Source of the DNA: Belnapia sp. F-4-1
GTDB taxonomy: Bacteria; Pseudomonadota; Alphaproteobacteria; Acetobacterales; Acetobacteraceae
DNA: 64,000 bases
NCBI RefSeq assembly: GCF_000802185.1
Contig: NZ_KN676113.1
Coordinates: 5,154,028-5,218,027 of the forward strand
Direction of reading: 5' to 3'
The notes beneath the pieces were generated by a model. The model saw nothing but the letters and a program-made list of their open reading frames with translations, was not told the origin of the DNA and did no database searches. The position numbers and the translations under genes were made by a program. How positions within the stretch are numbered: position 1 is the stretch's first letter; each line of letters starts with the position of its first letter. Below are positions 35,004 to 43,078 of this stretch, piece by piece.

Positions 35004-35077
35004 GGGCCCGGCCCGGCACCCCCGCAGAGGGGATGCCGGGGCCGGGCCCCGAGACCGTCCGGCCCCGAAGGGCCGGG
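35004..35077 (-). terminator. Tandem hairpins downstream of phasin gene
   Basis: Read on the minus strand, the first hairpin (GGGCCGG / CCGGCCC around 35059-35076) lies immediately after the phasin stop. A larger GC-rich stem follows (35004-35018 with 35034-35049, one bulge). Further along, the strand reads TTCACGTTTCAGGGCTTTTT. This looks like a strong terminator that isolates the highly expressed phasin gene from clpS. Confidence 0.65.
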
Positions 35078-35082
35078 CGCGA

Positions 35083-35604
35083 TCAGGCCGCGATCGGCTT
35101 CGACATCGTCTCGACCGCAACCTGCATGCGGGCGGTCAGCGGCGCGAAGGTGGCCTCGGCCAGCTTCAGCGAGGCCTCCTGCAGCTTCGTGGTCTCGGCC
35201 ACGGCCTTCTCCATGGCGGTGCGGGCGAAGGAGGTCTGGATCTCGGTCGCCTCCTTCAGGCTCTTCACCGTGGCGAGCGCGCGGGCGCTGGCGATGGCGT
35301 GCTCGCTGAAGCCCTGCATCATGGCGAGGGTCTGCTTGGAAAGGTCCTGTACGCCGGTCATGTAGACCTGCGCGGCCTTCGCCATCGCCTCGGCATTGCC
35401 GCGGCTGAACTCGGTCGCCTGCTCGGCGGCCTTCATCATGCCCTCGGTGGCCTTCGTTGCCTGCTCCATGGTCTTCTCCATCGTCGCTTGCGCCGGAGCG
35501 GCGCTGTCTTGAACAATCCTCTGGGCCTTCGCGGGGCCGGTCGCGGCCGCCTCGTTCACCAGCTTCTTCACGTCGGCCAGCTTGGCCTCGGAAACAACCG
35601 CCAT
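35083..35604 (-). CDS. Phasin family protein (PHB granule-associated)
   Basis: A 173-residue Ala/Lys/Glu-rich, mostly helical protein without Cys or Trp. It has the phasin pattern: repeated heptad-like segments such as [21 protein letters not shown] and the middle [22 protein letters not shown]. Phasins coat polyhydroxyalkanoate granules and control their size and number. The ATG at 35604 follows GAGGAG; an ATG 5 codons upstream is less likely. Two TTGC-Nx-GCAA inverted repeats flank its probable promoter, as expected for PhaR/PhbF control. No pha synthesis genes are in the window. Confidence 0.9.
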   Translation of the reverse strand: MAVVSEAKLADVKKLVNEAAATGPAKAQRIVQDSAAPAQATMEKTMEQATKATEGMMKAAEQATEFSRGNAEAMAKAAQVYMTGVQDLSKQTLAMMQGFSEHAIASARALATVKSLKEATEIQTSFARTAMEKAVAETTKLQEASLKLAEATFAPLTARMQVAVETMSKPIAA

Positions 35605-35667
35605 CGCCTTGCTCCTCAACGGGTAAGGGCGCAGCCCGTGTCACGGGCAGCGTGAGGACCACGCCAT

Positions 35668-35681
35668 TTGCTGCACTGCAA
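35668..35681. promoter_or_regulatory. PhbF/PhaR-type operator, proximal
   Basis: TTGCTGCACTGCAA at this position contains an exact match to TG-N-TGC-N3-GCAA, the site I recall for the Herbaspirillum PHB regulator PhbF. It lies about 64 bases upstream of the phasin ATG, just downstream of the likely -10 element, where a bound repressor would block transcription. Confidence 0.6.
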
Positions 35682-35689
35682 CATAAGCG

Positions 35690-35719
35690 TATGTAGAGCG
35701 GTGCCGACGGCTTTAGCAA
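35690..35719 (-). promoter_or_regulatory. Candidate sigma-70 promoter of the phasin gene
   Basis: On the minus strand TTGCTA (complement of 35714-35719) and TACATA (complement of 35690-35695) are separated by 18 bases. The pair lies between two PhbF/PhaR-like boxes and about 90 bases upstream of the phasin start. Each hexamer departs from consensus at a few positions. Confidence 0.45.
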
Positions 35720-35726
35720 GATTTTT

Positions 35727-35737
35727 TTGCGCTGCAA
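35727..35737. promoter_or_regulatory. PhbF/PhaR-type operator, distal
   Basis: TTGCGCTGCAA is a TTGC-N3-GCAA dyad that matches the TGC-N3-GCAA core of the proximal box but lacks the leading TG. It lies just upstream of the candidate -35 of the phasin promoter, so together the two boxes bracket the promoter. Confidence 0.5.
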
Positions 35738-35950
35738 CATCACGCTTTCACGACCTAATTTCAGCGCGGCGAGGTCAGCCCGGCGGCCGGGTCGCGGGAT
35801 TTTCGTAAAGAAATCAGAACAATAGTGTTAACCCTCTGCTTTTTCGGGGTTCTTATTCCATTCCGGTGGACAGAGAGCCTTACAGAGGCGTAGCTTATGC
35901 TCGATTCGTAGGTCAGCCGGGGGGCATGGGCCGCGCATCGGGGGATTGGT
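35738..35950. other. Spacer upstream of the D,D-carboxypeptidase gene
   Basis: No gene is supported in these 213 bases. The left part is relatively AT-rich and includes TTAACC near 35827 followed about 17 bases later by TCTTAT, a weak candidate promoter for the carboxypeptidase gene. Confidence 0.4.
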
Positions 35951-37120
35951 ATGTTGGGGACCTGCGCATCGCGCTTCGGGGCCGTCATGGCCCTTGCCGT
36001 CACGTGTGGCACCGCCACAACCCTTCCAGCCCAGGCGCAGATCGGCAGCGAGCGGTACGCCGCCATCGTCACCGATGCCCGCTCCGGCAATGTGCTGATC
36101 GCCGCCAGCCCGGACGAGCAGCGCTACCCCGCCTCGCTCACCAAGATGATGACCGTCTACCTCGCCTTCGAGGCGCTGCGCGACGGCCGCGTCACCCTCG
36201 ACACCCCGATCCGCGTCTCGGGCAACTCGGCCTCCATGGCGCCGTCGCGGCTGGGCCTCACCTCGGGGATGACGCTGACGGTGGAGGAGGCGATCCTCGC
36301 CCTGGTCACCAAGTCGGCCAATGACGCGGCCTCGGCGCTCGGCGAGTTCCTCGGCGGCGGGAGCGAGGACCGCTTCGCCCAGATCATGACGATGAAGGCC
36401 CGAGCGTTGGGGATGACCCGCACCACCTTCCGCAACGCATCCGGCCTTCCCGATCTCGACCAGGTGACGACGGCGCGCGACATGGCGCTGCTCGGCCGCC
36501 GGCTGATGATCGACTTCCCGGAGCGTTACAGCTTCTTCTCGACACCGCATTTCGTCTTCCGTGGCCGGACCCATTGGAACCACAACCGCCTGCTCCAGGA
36601 GTACGACGGGGCGGACGGCATCAAGACCGGCTACGTCAACGACAGCGGCTTCAACCTCGTCGCCAGCGCCCAGCGGGACGGGGTGCGGCTGATCGCGGCC
36701 GTCTTCGGCGGGCAGACGGGCCGGGAGCGGGACCGGCACATGATGGCCCTGCTCGATCAGGGCTTCGGGCAGATGGGCGTTGCCGTCGCGGCACGGCGGG
36801 CGCCGACCTTCCTGGCCGCGGCCCAGGCGACCTCGCTGCGCGGACGACATGTGCTTGCGGCGGCCCATGCAGCGCCGCTGCGGGCCGCGCGACGGACAGC
36901 CGTCGCGGCGGCGGCGGCCAAGCCGGAGGTCCGCCCGGCGCGGGCGGCGATGTCCGCAGCAAGGCCGTCGCTGCTGCGAACCGTCGGCACGCGGACGACG
37001 CTGCGACCGGCGGCGCGGATCGAACAGGGCGACAGCGACGGCCGGGCAGTGGTGCGGCCGATGGCGCGCCCGGCCAAGGCGGCGGCGCCGGCGGCGCGAC
37101 CGCATCGCCGGACGCGCTGA
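35951..37120 (+). CDS. D-alanyl-D-alanine carboxypeptidase (PBP5/6 type, S11 family)
   Basis: A 389-residue penicillin-binding protein with a signal peptide (cleaved after about PAQAQ). The three active-site motifs are intact: SLTK (Ser62, Lys65), SAN (122-124) and KTG (225-227). It removes the terminal D-Ala from peptidoglycan stem peptides in the periplasm. After residue about 280 the usual beta-rich PBP5 C-terminal domain and amphipathic anchor are replaced by an Ala/Arg/Pro-rich tail of about 110 residues, very basic and probably disordered, which might bind the wall or membrane. It stands alone on the plus strand. Confidence 0.9.
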   Translation: MLGTCASRFGAVMALAVTCGTATTLPAQAQIGSERYAAIVTDARSGNVLIAASPDEQRYPASLTKMMTVYLAFEALRDGRVTLDTPIRVSGNSASMAPSRLGLTSGMTLTVEEAILALVTKSANDAASALGEFLGGGSEDRFAQIMTMKARALGMTRTTFRNASGLPDLDQVTTARDMALLGRRLMIDFPERYSFFSTPHFVFRGRTHWNHNRLLQEYDGADGIKTGYVNDSGFNLVASAQRDGVRLIAAVFGGQTGRERDRHMMALLDQGFGQMGVAVAARRAPTFLAAAQATSLRGRHVLAAAHAAPLRAARRTAVAAAAAKPEVRPARAAMSAARPSLLRTVGTRTTLRPAARIEQGDSDGRAVVRPMARPAKAAAPAARPHRRTR

Positions 37121-37173
37121 ACAGGGCGCGAGGTGTGATCCGCGGTCGCCGGGCCGCTGATCACGCCTAGGTC

Positions 37174-38280
37174 TTAGGCCATCGCCCCACGCGAGGCGAC
37201 CGGCCAGAGGCATTCCACCCGGCCTCCCCGCACGCCGACATACCAGTCGTAGCGGTCGATCGTCGGGTCGCAATGGCCGGGGATGAGGCGCAGCTTCTCC
37301 CCGAGCGCTGGCGGGGCGCCGTCCTCCACCAGCAGCTTGCCGTGCTCATCCGAGGCGCCAGCGTAGCGAAGGCCGGGGCGGCCCTGCACGAGCGGCAGGC
37401 CGCTGTCGATCGCCACCGCCTTGTGCCCGGCATCGAGCACGGCGACGCCGGGGATGGCGCGGCTCATCACCGTCGACAGCACGAAGAGGGCGTGGCGGAA
37501 GGGCGGCGGCTCGGCGTTGCGGGCGTAGTCGGCATCCATGAAGGCGTAGGAGCCGGCCTGGATCTCGGTATAGACGCCGCTCGCCAGCTCATGGCCGAAG
37601 GTGCCGGTGCCGCCGCCGCCGACGATGGCGCAGTCGAGGCCCTGCTGGCGCAGCTGCTCGACGCTGCGGCGGGTGAGGTCCACCGCATGGGCGATGGCGG
37701 CGGCGCGGGCCTCCGGGGCGCGGATGTGCTGGGCGCTGCCGTGATAGCTCTGCAGGCCGCCGAAGATCAGGTGGGGGCTCTCCGCGATGCGCCGGGCGAG
37801 GGCCACGGTGGGCGGGCCGGCCTCGACGCCGCAGCGGGAGGCGCCGCAATCGATCTCGACCAGGGCGGTGATGCGGGTGCCGGCCGCCGCGGCGGCGGCT
37901 TCCAGGCTGTCGACCTGCTCCGGCCCGTCGACGCAGATGGCGACCTGGCTGATGCGCTGGAGGGCGGCGAGGCGGGCGAGCTTGCGGTGGCCGACCACCT
38001 GGTTGCTCACCAGGATGTCGGGGATGCCGCCCCAGGCCAGGATCTCGGCCTCGGCGACCTTCTGGACGCATTGGCCGACGGCGCCGCGCTGCATCTGCAG
38101 ACGGGCGATCACCGGCGACTTGTGGGTCTTGGCATGGGCGCGGAGCTTCACGCCGGTGCCTTCCAGCAGGCCGGCCATGCGGTCGAGATTGGCCTCGAAG
38201 GCGTCGAGGTCGAGCACCAGGGCGGGCGTGTCGATCTCCTGCTCGTGCATGCCGGGTTCGGCGGGCGGGGGTTGCAGCAT
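37174..38280 (-). CDS. DSD1-family PLP enzyme (D-threonine aldolase / D-serine dehydratase type)
   Basis: A 368-residue fold-type III PLP enzyme. TPALVLDLDAFEANL starts the alanine-racemase-like barrel; the PLP lysine is in LRAHAKTHKSP; the C-terminal domain has DAGHKAVAIDSGLP and the metal-binding His/Cys near LIPGHCDPTIDRYD. Relatives include D-threonine aldolase, metal-dependent D-serine dehydratase and 3-hydroxy-D-aspartate aldolase, and sequence alone does not choose between them. It is the last gene of a three-gene overlapping set with the nucleotidyltransferase and the transposase-derived protein. A GTG one codon earlier (38283) is an equally possible start. Confidence 0.87.
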   Translation of the reverse strand: MLQPPPAEPGMHEQEIDTPALVLDLDAFEANLDRMAGLLEGTGVKLRAHAKTHKSPVIARLQMQRGAVGQCVQKVAEAEILAWGGIPDILVSNQVVGHRKLARLAALQRISQVAICVDGPEQVDSLEAAAAAAGTRITALVEIDCGASRCGVEAGPPTVALARRIAESPHLIFGGLQSYHGSAQHIRAPEARAAAIAHAVDLTRRSVEQLRQQGLDCAIVGGGGTGTFGHELASGVYTEIQAGSYAFMDADYARNAEPPPFRHALFVLSTVMSRAIPGVAVLDAGHKAVAIDSGLPLVQGRPGLRYAGASDEHGKLLVEDGAPPALGEKLRLIPGHCDPTIDRYDWYVGVRGGRVECLWPVASRGAMA

Positions 38281-38828
38281 CACGGGTGGCTCCGGTTGAT
38301 CGGGGCCATGGTCAGGCGGGGCCAGCGGCGCGTCCAGCCCTTGGCGGCGGCGCGAGCCGCCATCGCCGCCACCTTGCTGGGCGAGGTCGGGCGGAGGATG
38401 AGGCCGAGCAGGTCCGCGGTGCCGGGCGGGGCGATGGTCTCGACCCCGTTCGCGGTCCAGCGGGCGGCGATGGCGGTCGCGGTCTCCGGCCAGTGAGCGA
38501 TGGCATCCAGCGTCGAGACATAGGGGGCGTCGCCGTTGCGGGCGGCCATGCGGGCCTGGTTGTGGACCGACCAGGGGAGGCCGGGGTGGAGGGCGTGGAG
38601 GCGGGCCTCGATGGCGGCATCGGCCTCGGGCGTGGCGCGGGCGGGGTCGAACCAGACGACGTCGATGTCCTCCGGCGGGTTGCTACCGGGGGCGAAGCCG
38701 GACAGCGCGTCCCAGGCCGGGTTGCGCAACGCGCCGGCGCCGATCCAGGCATCGGGGAGGCCGAGGCTGGCGAGGCTGCCGAGCGCGGCCGCCAGGCCGG
38801 CGCGGTCGACGATATCGCCGAGGGTCAT
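38280..38828 (-). CDS. Nucleotidyltransferase-fold protein (NTP_transf_6 / YjhD-like)
   Basis: A 182-residue protein with the pattern of the small nucleotidyltransferase-like family: LPDAWIGAGALRNPAWDALSG, then PPEDIDVVWFDP with the metal-binding DxD-like pair, and later TLDAIAHWPETATAIAAR. The biochemical role of the family is uncertain; it may transfer nucleotides to small molecules. The start ATG overlaps the stop of the transposase-derived gene (ATGA), and its stop meets the start of the DSD1-type gene, so the three are translated in series. Confidence 0.75.
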   Translation of the reverse strand: MTLGDIVDRAGLAAALGSLASLGLPDAWIGAGALRNPAWDALSGFAPGSNPPEDIDVVWFDPARATPEADAAIEARLHALHPGLPWSVHNQARMAARNGDAPYVSTLDAIAHWPETATAIAARWTANGVETIAPPGTADLLGLILRPTSPSKVAAMAARAAAKGWTRRWPRLTMAPINRSHP

Positions 38829-39547
38829 GCCGGCTCCATCCATCGCGGGATGCGGGCGCGGCCTGCGACGAAGCGGTGCATCGAGTGCAGCGTGCGCCAG
38901 AGCTGCCTGGGCGGGTGCCAGGGGCGCTCCAGCATGGACTGGGCGAAGCGGGTGAAGACGGGTTGGTAGGTTTCGGACAAATCCGGGTCGGGGAGGAACT
39001 GCGACGGCGCAGGCAGCGCGGAGAACAGCTTCAGGCGGCGGGCGAGGACGATGGCGTGGAGATTGCCGCAAAGGCGGATGGCGCGGCGGAAGGCGCAGAT
39101 GCGGTGCGCCAGGGTTGCGAGGCGCCGCGGGTGCATGGCCAGCGCCACGAGCAGGCGGGGCCAGAGGCCGGCGCGGGCCCAGCGGCGGTAGGAGCGCGAG
39201 ACGGTGTCCGGCTTGCCGTGCCCGGGCGGCAGCAGGCGCCAGGGCGCGCGGCCGCCCTGGTGCTTGGTGGTGGCCCAGCGGAAGATGGCGTCGAGCCGGG
39301 CGCGCGGGGTGCCGTCGAGCGGCCGGCCGCGCTCGTGCAGTCCGCCGCAGCCCATGGCGGCCATGAGCGGTTCCATCTCGGCCCATTCGCGGTCGGTCAT
39401 GGGCGCCCAGGGTCGGGGCGGCGTCAGGCAGGTGAGCGGGTCGAGGTAGATGCGGCGGAGGATGTCGTGCCGCGCGAGGAAGTCGGCAGGGAAGAGGCCG
39501 GCGGGGATGGGGTCGGGGCGGCGCGGCTTGCGGCGGTGGAGGGGCAT
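38825..39547 (-). CDS. IS5-type transposase-derived protein without catalytic domain
   Basis: A 240-residue protein. Residues about 45-135 match the N-terminal domain of IS5-family transposases (DUF4096): MTDREWAEMEPLM, then GRPLDGTPRARLDAIFRWA, APWRLLPPG, and TVSRSYRRWARAGLWPRLL. The rest is unrelated to the DDE catalytic core and lacks its motifs; it is Arg-rich and helical. No terminal inverted repeats or target duplications are seen. The gene is intact and overlaps the next gene, so it looks like a domesticated DNA-binding domain, not a decaying insertion sequence. The ATG at 39547 begins the Arg/Pro-rich leader; longer upstream frames run toward the GNAT gene. Confidence 0.65.
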   Translation of the reverse strand: MPLHRRKPRRPDPIPAGLFPADFLARHDILRRIYLDPLTCLTPPRPWAPMTDREWAEMEPLMAAMGCGGLHERGRPLDGTPRARLDAIFRWATTKHQGGRAPWRLLPPGHGKPDTVSRSYRRWARAGLWPRLLVALAMHPRRLATLAHRICAFRRAIRLCGNLHAIVLARRLKLFSALPAPSQFLPDPDLSETYQPVFTRFAQSMLERPWHPPRQLWRTLHSMHRFVAGRARIPRWMEPA

Positions 39548-39656
39548 GGCGGGCGGCTCCCGGCGGGGAATCGGAACATAACAGGAACGTAGTGGAAAGG
39601 CAAGTCCGGCGGGCTTCCCTGGCGCCGCGGCACCGGCATACTCCGCGACGGGATCG

Positions 39657-40142
39657 ATGCAGGTGCACATGCTGGACATCCGCGAAGACGACCTCTCGGG
39701 CGAGCCGACCCGGCGGCTACTGGCCCTTCATCTGGCAGGGATGCACGCCAATTCGCCGCCCGGAAGCGTCCATGCCCTCGACCTGTCGGGGCTGACGGCG
39801 CCGGGGATGACGGTCTGGTCGGCCTGGGAGGGGGGCGAAATCGCCGGAATCGGCGCGCTCAAGTCGCTCGGCGACGGCACGGGCGAGGTGAAGTCCATGC
39901 GGACGCATCCCGACCATCTCCGCAAGGGCGTGGCGGCGGCGCTGCTGGAGCGCATCATCGCCGAGGCGCGGGCGCGCGGGCTCGCGCGGCTCAGCCTGGA
40001 GACGGGGAGCGGTCCGGCCTTCGAGCCGGCGCTCGCCCTGTACCGGCGGCGCGGCTTCCGGGATGGCGGGGCCTTCGGCGCCTATCAGGCGAGCCCGTTC
40101 AACCAGTTCCTGCACATGGAGATGCGGCGGGAGGGAGCGTGA
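39657..40142 (+). CDS. GNAT-family N-acetyltransferase
   Basis: A 161-residue GNAT protein. The acetyl-CoA-binding motif A is VKSMRTHPDHLRKGVAAALLERIIAEAR (R-x-x-G-x-A type), and motif B follows in ALALYRRRGFRDGGAFGAY. It transfers acetyl groups to an amine of an unknown small molecule or protein. Close homologues often act on antibiotics or amino acids, but nothing here decides. It diverges from the transposase-derived operon with 109 bases between starts and converges on the acyl-CoA ligase gene. Confidence 0.9.
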   Translation: MQVHMLDIREDDLSGEPTRRLLALHLAGMHANSPPGSVHALDLSGLTAPGMTVWSAWEGGEIAGIGALKSLGDGTGEVKSMRTHPDHLRKGVAAALLERIIAEARARGLARLSLETGSGPAFEPALALYRRRGFRDGGAFGAYQASPFNQFLHMEMRREGA

Positions 40143-40151
40143 CCCCTCCCC

Positions 40152-41795
40152 TCACCCGGCGCGGCGGGCGTCCTTGTAGCGGGTCTTGAGGTCGGCCTTC
40201 CACAGCTTGCCCGTCGCGGTGTGGGGCAGGCTGTCGACGAACTCCACCGCGTCCGGGATCCACCACTTCGCCACCTTGCCGTCGTAGAAGGCGAGAATCT
40301 CCTCGGCTGTCGGGGCGGCGCCGGGCTTGGGCTGGACGAGCAGCAGGGGGCGCTCGTCCCATTTCGGGTGGGCCATGGCGATCACCGCCGCCTCCTGCAC
40401 CGCGGGGTGGCCCATGATGAGGTTTTCGAGGGTGATGGAGCTGATCCACTCGCCACCCGACTTGATGACGTCCTTGGCGCGGTCGACGATCTCGATGCAG
40501 CCCAACTCATCCACCGTCACCACGTCGCCGGTGCGGAACCAGCCATCCTCGGTGAAGGCGGCGTCGCCGGGCCGGTTGAAGTACTGGCCAGCGACCCAGG
40601 GGCCGCGGACCTCCAGCTCGCCGAAGGCCACGCCGTCAGGGGCGACTTCCTGGCCGTTGCCGTCGCGGACGCGGAGCTCGATGCCGAAGAGCGGGCGGCC
40701 CTGCTTGCGGGCGTAGTCGAGGAAGCGGTCGGCGTCCCAGTCCGCGTTCTCGGGCTTGCGGGCATTGGTGGTGCCGAGGGGGCTCGTCTCGGTCATGCCC
40801 CAGGCGTGGAGGATGGGGACGCCGTATTCCTTCAGGAAGCCGGCGTTGATGGCGGTCGGCAGGGCGGTGCCGCCGACGACGAGGCGCGGCGGATTGGCGA
40901 AGCGGCGGGCGGGGTCGGCGCGGAGCCAGTTCAGCAGCGCGGTCCAGATCGTGGGGACGCCGGCGGAGAAGGTGACGCCTTCCTCCTCGATGAGGCGGTG
41001 GAGGCTGGCGGGATCGAGCTTGGGCCCCGGCAGGACGAGGGAGGCGCCGGCGGCGGCGCTGGAATAGGGGATGCCCCAGGCATTGACGTGGAACATCGGC
41101 ACGACGGGCATCACCACGTCCTGCGCACCGATGTTGAAGCAGTCCTTCTGCAGGGTGCTGATGGCGTGGATCACCGTCGAGCGGTGGGAGTAGAGCACGC
41201 CCTTCGGCTCGCCCGTGGTGCCGGAGGTGTAGCAGAGCGAGGAGGCGCTGCGCTCGTCGAGCTCGGGCCAGGGGAAGCTGGTGGGCTGGCCGGCGATCAG
41301 GCTTTCCTGCGCCACCAGCTCGCAGCGGCCGCGGAGCGGGCATTCGGCGGGGAGGTCGGCCTCGGTCCCCATGACGATGACGGTGCGGAGGCTGGCGGGG
41401 AGCTTGTCGGCCAGGGCCTCGGCGCCGGCGAGGAGGGTCGGGTCCACCAGGAGGTGGGTGTCCTCGGCATCGGCGAGGATGAAGGCGATCTGGCCGGGGA
41501 AGAGGCGCGGGTTCACCGTGTGGAGGACGGCCCCCATGGCGGAGATGGCGTAGTAGGCCTCGAGGTGGCGGTGCTCGTTCCAGGCCAGCGTCGCGATGCG
41601 GTCGCCGCGCTTGACGCCGCGGGCCGCGAGGGCATGGGCAAGCTGGGCGGCGCGGGCGGCGATCTCGGGCCAGGTGTGGCGGACGAGGGTGCCGTCGGGG
41701 CGGGCGGAGACGACCTTGGCGCCGGCATGGTTGCGGGCGGCGTGCTCCAGCAGGCTCGAGATCAGCAGCGGTCGGTCCTGCATCAGGCCCAGCAT
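40152..41795 (-). CDS. Fatty-acyl-CoA ligase (AMP-dependent synthetase)
   Basis: A 547-residue ANL-family enzyme. The phosphate loop is YTSGTTGEPKGVLYSH; the A5 and A7/A8 region includes GMTETSPLG, GWFRTGDVV and DRAKDVIKSGGEWIS; the catalytic Lys is in TATGKLWKADLK. The pattern fits medium- or long-chain fatty acid:CoA ligases. It activates a carboxylic acid to an acyl-CoA through an acyl-AMP. No fatty acid oxidation genes are adjacent; the upstream neighbour on the same strand is the ATP-grasp gene 72 bases away. Confidence 0.92.
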   Translation of the reverse strand: MLGLMQDRPLLISSLLEHAARNHAGAKVVSARPDGTLVRHTWPEIAARAAQLAHALAARGVKRGDRIATLAWNEHRHLEAYYAISAMGAVLHTVNPRLFPGQIAFILADAEDTHLLVDPTLLAGAEALADKLPASLRTVIVMGTEADLPAECPLRGRCELVAQESLIAGQPTSFPWPELDERSASSLCYTSGTTGEPKGVLYSHRSTVIHAISTLQKDCFNIGAQDVVMPVVPMFHVNAWGIPYSSAAAGASLVLPGPKLDPASLHRLIEEEGVTFSAGVPTIWTALLNWLRADPARRFANPPRLVVGGTALPTAINAGFLKEYGVPILHAWGMTETSPLGTTNARKPENADWDADRFLDYARKQGRPLFGIELRVRDGNGQEVAPDGVAFGELEVRGPWVAGQYFNRPGDAAFTEDGWFRTGDVVTVDELGCIEIVDRAKDVIKSGGEWISSITLENLIMGHPAVQEAAVIAMAHPKWDERPLLLVQPKPGAAPTAEEILAFYDGKVAKWWIPDAVEFVDSLPHTATGKLWKADLKTRYKDARRAG

Positions 41796-41866
41796 CGTGG
41801 ATGTCTCCCCTTGGTTGCTTGAGAGAGACTATCGACGGTGCCGGCGCCCCGGTGCAAGCCGCGGGT

Positions 41867-42847
41867 TCAGATGCGGCCGGACCACATGTCGCCCATGAAG
41901 CGGTCCTGGACCATGCTCGGGAAGCGGATGCAGGCGCTGGCGGGGTAGTGGGTCAGCTCGCCGAACCAGGGCTTGCCGCCGGCGAGGTAGAGGTCGACGC
42001 GGACGAAGTCGAAATCCTCGCCGAGGCGGGAGGCGATGGCGGCCAGCTGCCGGGCCTCCGGCGGCGGGGTGTAGGGGACGGGGCCGCGCCAGCCGCCGCC
42101 CATGAAGGGCAGCGGGCGGAGGTCGTCCGGCGTGTAGAAGCGGTAGCCGTACTGCTCCGTGCCGCGGTCGAGATGGATGGAGAGCAGCCGGGCGCGGCCG
42201 CGGAAGACGTAGAATTTGAAGTCCTCGGGCACGCCGCTCGGGCGGTCGCCGGCGATGAGGGATTCGGCCAGCAGGCGGTGGGGGAGCTTGTAGTAGCCCC
42301 ACTCCCCGGTGCGCTGGTAGTGATCCTCGGCGAGCCAGGCATTGGCCTGGTGGACGGCGGTGGCGCGGTCGAGCCGGGCCTTGTCGCGGACCAGCAGGTT
42401 CATCTGCCAGCCATGCGCGGCCTTCAGCGCGAACTGGTCGGGGAGGTCGTCCCAGGCGATGTCCTCGGCGCGGTCCCAGATGCCGTGGAGGGGGATCAGC
42501 AGGTCCGCGCCGCCCTTCGAAGCGACGTAGTCGCGGGCGGTGACCTTGTCCGTCGTGAGCGGGATCAGCGGGCTACGGTCGTTGAGGATTTTCCAGGCGA
42601 CGTGCTCGTTGAAGGTGCGGGGGTGGCGGAGGTTGGGGGTGTAGCCGAGCGCGGCCTCCATGCGGCGGGCCAAACGCCGGGCAGCGCGGGGGCGGTCGAG
42701 GAAAGGCAGCGCATCGGCCGCACGGCGAAGGGAGGCGGGAATGGTGTGACGCAATCCTTCGACGGCGGCGCGGGCGGGGGCAGCGACATCCGCCGGACCG
42801 AGCGGGGGCTCGGCCTGGAGTCCGGCGGGATGGAGGATGGCGGACAT
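41867..42847 (-). CDS. TupA-like ATP-grasp protein
   Basis: A 326-residue protein and the complete paralog of the gene cut at the left edge. Shared landmarks are ALGYTPNLRHPRTFNEHVA, TTDKVTARDYVASKGG, WDDLPDQFALKAAHGWQMNLLV, and the C-terminal FDFVRVDLYLAGGKPWFGELTHYPAS, in which the Asp and Glu should bind Mg-ATP. TupA-like proteins are often found in polysaccharide loci and may add an amino acid or other group to a glycan. Here the flanking genes are an acyl-CoA ligase and a Bug receptor, so no pathway is suggested. Confidence 0.85.
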   Translation of the reverse strand: MSAILHPAGLQAEPPLGPADVAAPARAAVEGLRHTIPASLRRAADALPFLDRPRAARRLARRMEAALGYTPNLRHPRTFNEHVAWKILNDRSPLIPLTTDKVTARDYVASKGGADLLIPLHGIWDRAEDIAWDDLPDQFALKAAHGWQMNLLVRDKARLDRATAVHQANAWLAEDHYQRTGEWGYYKLPHRLLAESLIAGDRPSGVPEDFKFYVFRGRARLLSIHLDRGTEQYGYRFYTPDDLRPLPFMGGGWRGPVPYTPPPEARQLAAIASRLGEDFDFVRVDLYLAGGKPWFGELTHYPASACIRFPSMVQDRFMGDMWSGRI

Positions 42848-43078
42848 GGACGCACCTCGGTTCTTGCCGGACCTTAATCATGGGGGGACGGGCCGGGCAG
42901 TCTCTTTGATTGGAAATGTCCTGGATTTTATCGCCACTACAAAGCTGACATGTCTTCAACCTCCGTTACCCCGTGTTTCAATCTGGTTGGCGCTGGGGCC
43001 TTGCGGGCCGGCCAGAGCGTCCGCTGTTGCTTTGTCGAATAGTTCCGGAATTACATGGTTGCAACTCCTGCATTCGCA
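42848..43078. other. Spacer between Bug receptor gene and ATP-grasp gene
   Basis: These 231 bases carry no gene. The part around 42900-43070 is clearly more AT-rich than the flanks and probably contains the promoter of the ATP-grasp gene, but the hexamers are ambiguous. Confidence 0.4.

Noticed and set aside
38825..39547. Complete IS5-family insertion sequence
   Set aside because: The DDE catalytic domain, terminal inverted repeats and target duplication are all missing; treated as a transposase-derived protein.
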